In this document: positions 6,940 to 11,149 of the stretch, piece after piece
How the letters are laid out: each line of letters starts with the position of its first letter
How positions within the stretch are numbered: position 1 is the first letter of the stretch
DNA from: SAR324 cluster bacterium
GTDB taxonomy: Bacteria; SAR324; XYD2-FULL-50-16
DNA: 11,149 nucleotides
Assembly (NCBI GenBank): GCA_002401295.1
Contig: NVSR01000136.1
Coordinates: forward strand, 1-11,149
Reading direction: 5' to 3'
Program-made: the position numbers and the translations under genes
Notes under the pieces: model-generated
Told to the model about the DNA's origin: nothing
Databases searched by the model: none
What the model saw: only the letters and a program-made list of their open reading frames with translations

Positions 6940-7935
6940 ATGGCACAAGAGAAAAAGAACAATAAAGCCCAGAGTCCCCTTCTGGAAGTTAAAGGTGTGG
7001 AAGTCGCGTTCTTCCTGCGTCAAGGTGTCGCAAGGGCGATCAATCATATTGATTTGATTATCAATAAGGGAGAAACTCTAGGCATCGTCGGTGAGTCTGG
7101 CTGTGGAAAGAGTGTGACGGCAGCCGCTATCATGCGTCTGATTGAAGAACCGGGAAAAATTCTCAATGGAGAAATCTTGCTGGAAGGTGTGGATCTACTG
7201 AAACTCAGCAACAGAGAGATGCGACATATTCGTGGCAACAGTATGGCTATGATCTTTCAAGATCCTATGTCAGGCTTGAATCCCGTACTCAGTATCGGCA
7301 AACAGATGTGCGAGACTTTGATTCTGCATAAAGGCATGAAGAAAAGACAAGCTCTGGAGAGAGCCGAGTTCATGCTGCGGGAAGTCGGGATGCCCAATCC
7401 GGGAGATCAGCTGAAACGTTTTCCCCATGAGCTTAGTGGAGGGATGCGTCAGAGGGTCCTGATTGCCATGGCTTTGTCCTGTGAACCCAAGCTGCTGATT
7501 GCAGATGAGCCCACCACGGCATTGGATGTCACAATTCAGGCTCAAATCCTGGAGTTGATGCGAGAGCTACAAAAAAAATACGACATGGCAATGTTGATGA
7601 TTACCCATGATTTGGGTGTTATCGCAGAAATCGCTGATAAGGTGGCCGTGATGTACGCTGGTGATGTGGTGGAACAGACCACTGTTGCTGACTTATTTGA
7701 CAACCCGAGGCATCCTTATACTAAGGGATTGATGAAGGCCATTCCGACGATGGAAGACAAATTTTCCAAGGAAGATCGTCTTTATAACATTCCCGGTATG
7801 GTGCCTACCCTGCTGGAACTGCCCCCAGGCTGTCGTTTTCAGACTCGCTGTCCGCTGGCAACCAAGGAATGTACTTTGAAGAACCCTGATCTCCTGAATC
7901 ATGAAGGCCATCTGGTGCGTTGCATCCATGCCTGA
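6940..7935 (+). CDS. oppD: peptide ABC transporter ATP-binding protein OppD/DppD
   Basis: This 331-residue cytoplasmic ATPase would hydrolyse ATP to drive peptide import with OppF and the OppBC permease. Intact motifs: Walker A GESGCGKS (51-58), Q-loop Q107, signature LSGGMRQR (165-172), Walker B LLIADE (185-190) and switch H223. The C-terminal oligopeptide-ABC extension carries the family cysteines C298, C304, C311 and C328, which in some Dpp/Opp ATPases bind an iron-sulfur cluster. Length is usual for the family. It sits eight bases after the oppC relic and 24 bases before oppF, so the two are probably co-transcribed. There is no clear Shine-Dalgarno sequence. What is odd is an intact ATPase behind three broken partner genes; it may serve a permease elsewhere or may not yet have decayed. 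OppD versus DppD cannot be separated by eye. Confidence 0.93.
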   Translation: MAQEKKNNKAQSPLLEVKGVEVAFFLRQGVARAINHIDLIINKGETLGIVGESGCGKSVTAAAIMRLIEEPGKILNGEILLEGVDLLKLSNREMRHIRGNSMAMIFQDPMSGLNPVLSIGKQMCETLILHKGMKKRQALERAEFMLREVGMPNPGDQLKRFPHELSGGMRQRVLIAMALSCEPKLLIADEPTTALDVTIQAQILELMRELQKKYDMAMLMITHDLGVIAEIADKVAVMYAGDVVEQTTVADLFDNPRHPYTKGLMKAIPTMEDKFSKEDRLYNIPGMVPTLLELPPGCRFQTRCPLATKECTLKNPDLLNHEGHLVRCIHA

Positions 7936-7959
7936 TCTTAACTTTCATTACTGATTGCT

Positions 7960-8946
7960 ATGTCAATAATACTGGATGTTCAAAACCTGAAGACTCACTT
8001 CCCCATTCGGAAAGGGTTGCTGCGAAAAGTCGTCAACCACGTGAGAGCCGTAGATGGTGTTAGTTTACAACTCCATGAAAAAGAGACACTCGGACTGGTT
8101 GGGGAAAGTGGCTGCGGTAAGTCTACCGTCGGTCGCTCCATCTTGCATTTGATCCCCCCTACTGCGGGAACCGTTCATTTTGAGAATCAGGACCTGGCAT
8201 CCCTTTCCGCCTCAGAACTAAGGAAAAAACGCGTTCACATGCAGATGATTTTTCAAAATCCTCTGTCATCGTTGAACCCTCGGATGACCGTTGAGGAGAT
8301 CATCACCGGTGCTCCGATTTTTCATGGTTTGGTCAATAAGTCGGATCGCAGGAAATTCGCCAGCAAATTGATGAATACGGTGGGATTGAATCCCAAACAA
8401 CTACAACGTTTTCCTCACGAATTCAGTGGTGGACAAAGACAAAGGATCTGCATCGCACGAGCCTTGGCCTTGAGTCCTAAATTACTGATTTGTGATGAGT
8501 CCGTATCTGCTCTGGATGTTTCCATTCAAGCTCAGATCTTAAATCTTTTTAAAGACCTACAAGAAGAGTTCGGCATGTCCTATCTCTTCATCAGCCATGA
8601 TATGGCGGTAGTTCGTTATATTTCGGATCGTGTGGCTGTGATGTATTTAGGAAGGATTGTTGAGATTGCTGATAAGGATTCACTCTTTGACAATCCCAAA
8701 CATCCTTATACCAAAGCTTTGCTGTCTTCCATCCCAGCCACTCATCCAGCTCATAAAACGGAACGGCGAGCTCTCCAGGGAGATGTTCCCAGCCCCACCA
8801 CAATTTATAAGGGCTGCCCCTTTATGGCGCGCTGCCCTGAGGCAAAACCTCATTGTGGCGAAACACCTCCCGTATTGGAAAGTGTCGGCAGAGACCATAT
8901 GGTTAGCTGCTTTGAAACCGTTAAAACAGAAAAAGCAGCGGGATAA
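7960..8946 (+). CDS. oppF: peptide ABC transporter ATP-binding protein OppF/DppF
   Basis: This is the second ATPase of the peptide importer, 328 residues. Motifs: Walker A GESGCGKS (48-55), Q-loop Q99, signature FSGGQRQR (155-162), Walker B LLICDE (175-180) and switch H213. The C-terminal extension has cysteines C286, C292, C299 and C317 in the CPFMARCP and SCF context typical of OppF/DppF. It is the last gene of the operon and is followed by terminator-like hairpins at 8955-9056. The ATG at 7960 lacks a recognisable Shine-Dalgarno sequence, like the other opp genes, so translation may depend on coupling to oppD 24 bases upstream. No lesion is visible. The Opp/Dpp assignment is at family level; substrate specificity cannot be told, and the binding protein is broken. 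Confidence 0.93.
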   Translation: MSIILDVQNLKTHFPIRKGLLRKVVNHVRAVDGVSLQLHEKETLGLVGESGCGKSTVGRSILHLIPPTAGTVHFENQDLASLSASELRKKRVHMQMIFQNPLSSLNPRMTVEEIITGAPIFHGLVNKSDRRKFASKLMNTVGLNPKQLQRFPHEFSGGQRQRICIARALALSPKLLICDESVSALDVSIQAQILNLFKDLQEEFGMSYLFISHDMAVVRYISDRVAVMYLGRIVEIADKDSLFDNPKHPYTKALLSSIPATHPAHKTERRALQGDVPSPTTIYKGCPFMARCPEAKPHCGETPPVLESVGRDHMVSCFETVKTEKAAG

Positions 8947-8954
8947 GTGCTGCT

Positions 8955-8980
8955 CTTTCCGTATTTCTGAAAGGTTTCTT
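8955..8980 (+). terminator. possible intrinsic terminator after oppF
   Basis: ctttc and gaaag form a 5-bp stem with a nine-base loop, followed by the T-rich stretch gtttcttt, nine or so bases after the oppF stop. The stem is short and the T run is interrupted, so on its own it is weak. Confidence 0.35.
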
Positions 8981-8982
8981 TA

Positions 8983-9072
8983 GTAGGTCGGAGTCAGCCT
9001 AGCGTCTTCGACTGGCCTCCATTAAACAAATCATAGCCTTTCTGAGTCAGGCCTACACTTTTATTTTTTCTG
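8983..9072 (+). terminator. 15-bp imperfect inverted repeat with T tract between convergent oppF and SDMT
   Basis: Arms 8983-8997 (gtaggtcggagtcag) and 9042-9056 (ctgagtcaggcctac) pair over 15 positions with two mismatches and one G-U wobble on the + strand. They enclose 44 bases and are followed on the + strand by acttttatttttt (9057-9069). The T-rich part lies inside the last codons of SDMT read on the other strand. This fits a terminator for the opp operon; the large loop is unusual for an intrinsic terminator, so other roles are possible. On the minus strand no T run follows the stem. Confidence 0.5.
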
Positions 9073-9900
9073 AAACTGAAAGATCCCCCAGGATAAATGA
9101 CCTTTATTCCCACCATCAACCCAATGTTGTAAGCCTACCTTCATCCGCTCCAGGTAGTCTTTATTCACCTTTTGCTCCAGTTCTGCCTGCCGTAGTTCCG
9201 TCTCTCGCAGTACCTTGGCATAGTGATTGGCTATTTGAGCTGTCTGGTCATCAAAACCTAATTTTTCCAAAGAAAATTTTTGAGCTGCTTGCGTGTAAAA
9301 TGCTGGAGAACCCAAGCTTTGCAGGTGAATCCTGTCCAGAATAGGTTGTAGAACATTCTCCGGGCAATCATCAGACTGCATGATATCGGTGAACAGAAAA
9401 CGTCCTCCTTTTTTCAGTACTCGTGATACCTCTTGTACTACCTTCTCACGGTTACCACTATGCAGGATCGCATCCTGAGACCAGACTAAGTCAAATGATT
9501 CATCCTCAAAGGGAATTGCCTCAAAACTACCAAAAGCGACATCCACCAAACGGTGCAAGCCCTGATCCAGGCACAATTTCCGGTTTTTTTTATTCTCTAC
9601 TTCACTAAGGTTCAAAGAAGTAACATGGCAGCCAAATTCTTTGGCCAGGTACCTGGAAGCCCCGCCATATCCCGCTCCAATATCTAAAACCTTAGAGTCT
9701 TCCCCCAATTGCCCTTGGGCAAAAGAGGCAACCCGCTGCACTGTTCGGCGGCTGGCTTCATAAACCGTATCCTCTTCGGATTCATACAAACCGATATGAA
9801 TATCTTCCCCTCCCCAGATGGAAGAGTAAAAAACGTCCGCGTCGGTACTGTCATAATAATCTTGGGTAACCTGTACAACTTCGGAAAAACTGTTAGTCAT
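9061..9900 (-). CDS. sdmt: sarcosine/dimethylglycine N-methyltransferase (SDMT)
   Basis: This enzyme would methylate sarcosine and dimethylglycine with SAM, the last steps from glycine to the osmoprotectant glycine betaine. From the ATG at 9900 it is 279 residues, the length I recall for characterised SDMTs. The class I methyltransferase core shows motif I VLDIGAGYGG (71-80), LNLSE (96-100) at the end of the second strand, and FDLVWSQDAILHS (136-148). The N-terminal VTQDYYDSTDADVFYSSIWG and the C-terminal GNKGHLSWGIFQF are typical of dimethylglycine methyltransferases. A longer frame opens at 9987, but its first 29 residues lie over the GSMT end and do not belong to the family, so 9900 is chosen. 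The start overlaps the GSMT stop in ATGACTAA, implying translational coupling. It converges with oppF. Confidence 0.9.
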   Translation of the reverse strand: MTNSFSEVVQVTQDYYDSTDADVFYSSIWGGEDIHIGLYESEEDTVYEASRRTVQRVASFAQGQLGEDSKVLDIGAGYGGASRYLAKEFGCHVTSLNLSEVENKKNRKLCLDQGLHRLVDVAFGSFEAIPFEDESFDLVWSQDAILHSGNREKVVQEVSRVLKKGGRFLFTDIMQSDDCPENVLQPILDRIHLQSLGSPAFYTQAAQKFSLEKLGFDDQTAQIANHYAKVLRETELRQAELEQKVNKDYLERMKVGLQHWVDGGNKGHLSWGIFQFQKK

Positions 9901-10711
9901 TAGCAGCGCCCTCAGGACTGTAGTTTTTGTCAGCCAAATGAACAAAAAAATCGGGCTTCGAATCCTGGTAGGTTTCCTTAAAATCACCGAAGGAATTAAT
10001 GTTCTGGAACCCTACTTGATGCATCAGCCCTCGCAGGTATTTCTTCCTCAAGGGAAACATGTTCAAGTGGTAGACAGATTTATCGGGGAAGGAATATTTA
10101 AATCGAGCGAGGCCTTCATCCATATGTTCCGGTTCGGCTATCACATCATCGCCACAATAATAATAGATGTGCTGAGAAGAGTAACCATGATCCAGGATGG
10201 CATCATAATTTCTTTGGTCTAAAACCAACACTCCGTCGTACTTTAGTGCCGCATAGAATTCAGCCAAAGATCGTCGTCGATCATTTTCCTCAAAAAGGTG
10301 GGTGAAAGAGTTCCCCAAACAGATGACGGCGTCAAATTTCCCTGTAATATCTCGATTCAACCAACGCCAATCTGCGTGAACTGTTTTCAACAGATGTCCT
10401 CGCTTGCGAGCATTCTGAAATGCTTTTTCCAGCATTTCCGGACTACCATCCGCACTGACCACATCAAAACCTGCTTCAATCAAACGAATGGAATGAAAGC
10501 CAGTACCTGTCGCCACATCCAGCACTGTTTTAACGCCTCGTTCTTTTAACTGGTCGATAAAGAAATCACCTTCACTCTTCGCACGAACATCCCAGTTAAT
10601 TAACTCATCCCACTTATCTACAAAATTTTCGATATATTCTTGCTGATAATGATCAGTCTGTCTGACTTGAATCGGATCCTTTCCAAATGACTGCACTTCT
10701 AAATTACTCAT
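9893..10711 (-). CDS. gsmt: glycine/sarcosine N-methyltransferase (GSMT)
   Basis: This cytoplasmic enzyme would carry out the first two SAM-dependent methylations, glycine to sarcosine to dimethylglycine, feeding SDMT. It has 272 residues, close to known bacterial GSMTs. The N-terminal region VDKWDELINWDVRAKSEG precedes motif I VLDVATGTGFHSI (63-75), followed by VVSADGSPEML (84-94), HADWRWLN (112-119), FDAVICLGNSFTHL (126-139) and VLVLDQRNYDAILD (161-174). These are the hallmarks of GSMT rather than a generic methyltransferase. GAGGGG (10715-10720) lies three bases before the ATG at 10711 and supports the start. Its last codons overlap the SDMT start by 8 nt. A terminator upstream of it (10934-10967) closes the preceding acyltransferase gene, so GSMT-SDMT is probably a two-gene unit. 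No SAM synthetase gene, which often accompanies the pair, is seen within the window. Confidence 0.92.
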   Translation of the reverse strand: MSNLEVQSFGKDPIQVRQTDHYQQEYIENFVDKWDELINWDVRAKSEGDFFIDQLKERGVKTVLDVATGTGFHSIRLIEAGFDVVSADGSPEMLEKAFQNARKRGHLLKTVHADWRWLNRDITGKFDAVICLGNSFTHLFEENDRRRSLAEFYAALKYDGVLVLDQRNYDAILDHGYSSQHIYYYCGDDVIAEPEHMDEGLARFKYSFPDKSVYHLNMFPLRKKYLRGLMHQVGFQNINSFGDFKETYQDSKPDFFVHLADKNYSPEGAAND

Positions 10712-10714
10712 TTT

Positions 10715-10720
10715 CCCCTC
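10715..10720 (-). promoter_or_regulatory. ribosome binding site of GSMT
   Basis: GAGGGG on the minus strand is three bases upstream of the ATG at 10711. The spacing is short but the sequence is strong and supports this start. Confidence 0.65.
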
Positions 10721-10855
10721 ATAATTTATGATATTTTTTAAAATCTAATTCTGCACAACTCCTATTACGCGTCTTCATACATTGTGTGCCTCCCTAAACC
10801 CAGCAAACACACAAACTGTGTACCCGTTCACGGTGATCCGCTTCGGTTACGAGAT

Positions 10856-10899
10856 TCCTCATTCCCATGCTGCTTTATGGCAATACATCTCAATGAGGA
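10856..10899. repeat. 8-bp inverted repeat upstream of GSMT
   Basis: tcctcatt (10856-10863) and aatgagga (10892-10899) are perfect reverse complements. The 28 bases between them contain a further ccat (10865-10868) and atgg (10877-10880) pair, so a compound stem-loop could form. It lies between the acyltransferase terminator and GSMT, where a promoter or leader for the betaine genes would be expected. The function is not evident from the sequence. Confidence 0.4.
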
Positions 10900-10933
10900 G
10901 GTTTATCTTATTTCAAATCCTAAAATTTTCAGA

Positions 10934-10967
10934 CAAAAAAAAAGGTCCCGGAAAAGCTCCAGGACCT
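10934..10967 (-). terminator. rho-independent terminator after the acyltransferase gene
   Basis: On the minus strand, AGGTCCTGGA and TCCGGGACCT form a 10-bp stem with one G-U wobble and a five-base loop, followed by at least eight U residues (complement of 10935-10943). It begins ten bases after the stop codon at 10977-10979. Stem, loop and U tract are all canonical, making this the best terminator in the window. Confidence 0.9.
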
Positions 10968-10976
10968 CAAAGTAGG

Positions 10977-11149
10977 TTACCCCCTAATGAGTAATTCCTC
11001 TAATTGAAGCAAACATTCTTCCAGGTTTTCAATATACCATTTCCATTGCTTTTCCATATGTGCCTTGGCGGTAATGGTAAAAGTCATGAAACCCGGTCGT
11101 GTCATGTATCCCACACCAAAGCCATCGGTCGTCATGGGGCCAAATCCAA
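10977..11149 (-). CDS. C-terminus of a choline/carnitine O-acyltransferase-like protein (partial)
   Basis: The last 56 codons of a gene enter from the right edge and end with TAA at 10977-10979. The fragment begins GFGPMTTDGFGVGYMTRPGF and continues with MTFTITAKAH, then a helix ending LEECLLQLEELL. This matches the end of choline/carnitine acyltransferases, where 'GFGPVVPDGYGVGY' is followed by a strand with 'I-x-F-x-I-S' and a C-terminal helix with 'LE-x-x-L-x-D-x-x-x-L'. Those enzymes move acyl groups between CoA and carnitine or choline. The catalytic histidine and the STSQ motif lie outside the window, so activity and acyl specificity cannot be judged. It has its own terminator and is followed by the betaine synthesis genes on the same strand; a link through trimethylammonium metabolism is possible but unproven. 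Confidence 0.75.
   Translation of the reverse strand, partial: GFGPMTTDGFGVGYMTRPGFMTFTITAKAHMEKQWKWYIENLEECLLQLEELLIRG

Noticed and set aside
4900..6950. Programmed frameshifting as an explanation of the oppA and oppC frame changes
   Set aside because: Conserved segments of about 50 and 100 residues are absent at the two frame changes, so deletions, not recoding, explain the breaks.
9901..9987. 29-residue N-terminal extension of SDMT
   Set aside because: It overlaps GSMT coding sequence and does not resemble SDMT N-termini; the ATG at 9900 gives the expected 279 residues.
10728..10758. TTGTGC and TATCAT as a GSMT promoter on the minus strand
   Set aside because: The 19-base spacing is long, the -35 is poor, and transcription would begin almost on the ribosome binding site; not supported.
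10782..10994. Overlapping 60-70 codon open frames (+) at the right end
   Set aside because: They run through the acyltransferase terminator and over its antisense strand, with no family features.

Overview
The window looks like chromosomal DNA of a Gram-negative bacterium, probably proteobacterial in grade and from a marine or saline habitat. Three things point that way: an outer-membrane-style lipoprotein signal on a peptide-binding protein, a membrane histidine kinase next to a receiver/DUF3369/HD-GYP response regulator, and a glycine betaine synthesis pair (GSMT and SDMT) that is typical of halophilic or salt-tolerant bacteria. A SAR324 or deltaproteobacterial origin is only a guess. No rRNA, tRNA, complete insertion sequence or CRISPR array was seen.

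Layout. 1-464 is AT-rich and has no intact gene. It carries what may be the broken end of a small endonuclease-like gene on the minus strand. 465-2780 (+) is a full-length sensor histidine kinase. It converges on a c-di-GMP phosphodiesterase-type HD-GYP response regulator (2777-4354, -), and the two stop codons share one TTAA. 4355-4805 is non-coding. It holds a predicted HD-GYP promoter whose TATAAT lies in the centre of a 9-bp inverted repeat, plus other dyads.

4806-8946 (+) is a peptide (Opp/Dpp) ABC transporter operon in an unusual state. oppA, oppB and oppC carry at least five lesions: three internal deletions (one fuses oppA to oppB in frame) and two in-frame TAG codons. The ATPase genes oppD and oppF are complete with all motifs. 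As drawn, the operon cannot make its own transporter. Either it is a fresh pseudogene cluster whose ATPases have not yet decayed or serve another permease, or part of the assembly is wrong.

9061-10711 (-) holds glycine/sarcosine N-methyltransferase followed by sarcosine/dimethylglycine N-methyltransferase, overlapping by 8 nt. Together they would convert glycine to glycine betaine with three SAM molecules. Upstream on the same strand, the C-terminus of a choline/carnitine O-acyltransferase-like protein enters the window and is followed by a clear rho-independent terminator, so the betaine genes are probably a separate transcription unit.

I found no convincing undescribed multi-gene system. 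The points most worth a second look are the pattern of opp decay (including a short-repeat deletion junction in oppC), the two amber codons, the -10 box inside a dyad upstream of the HD-GYP gene, and the endonuclease-like remnant at the left edge.
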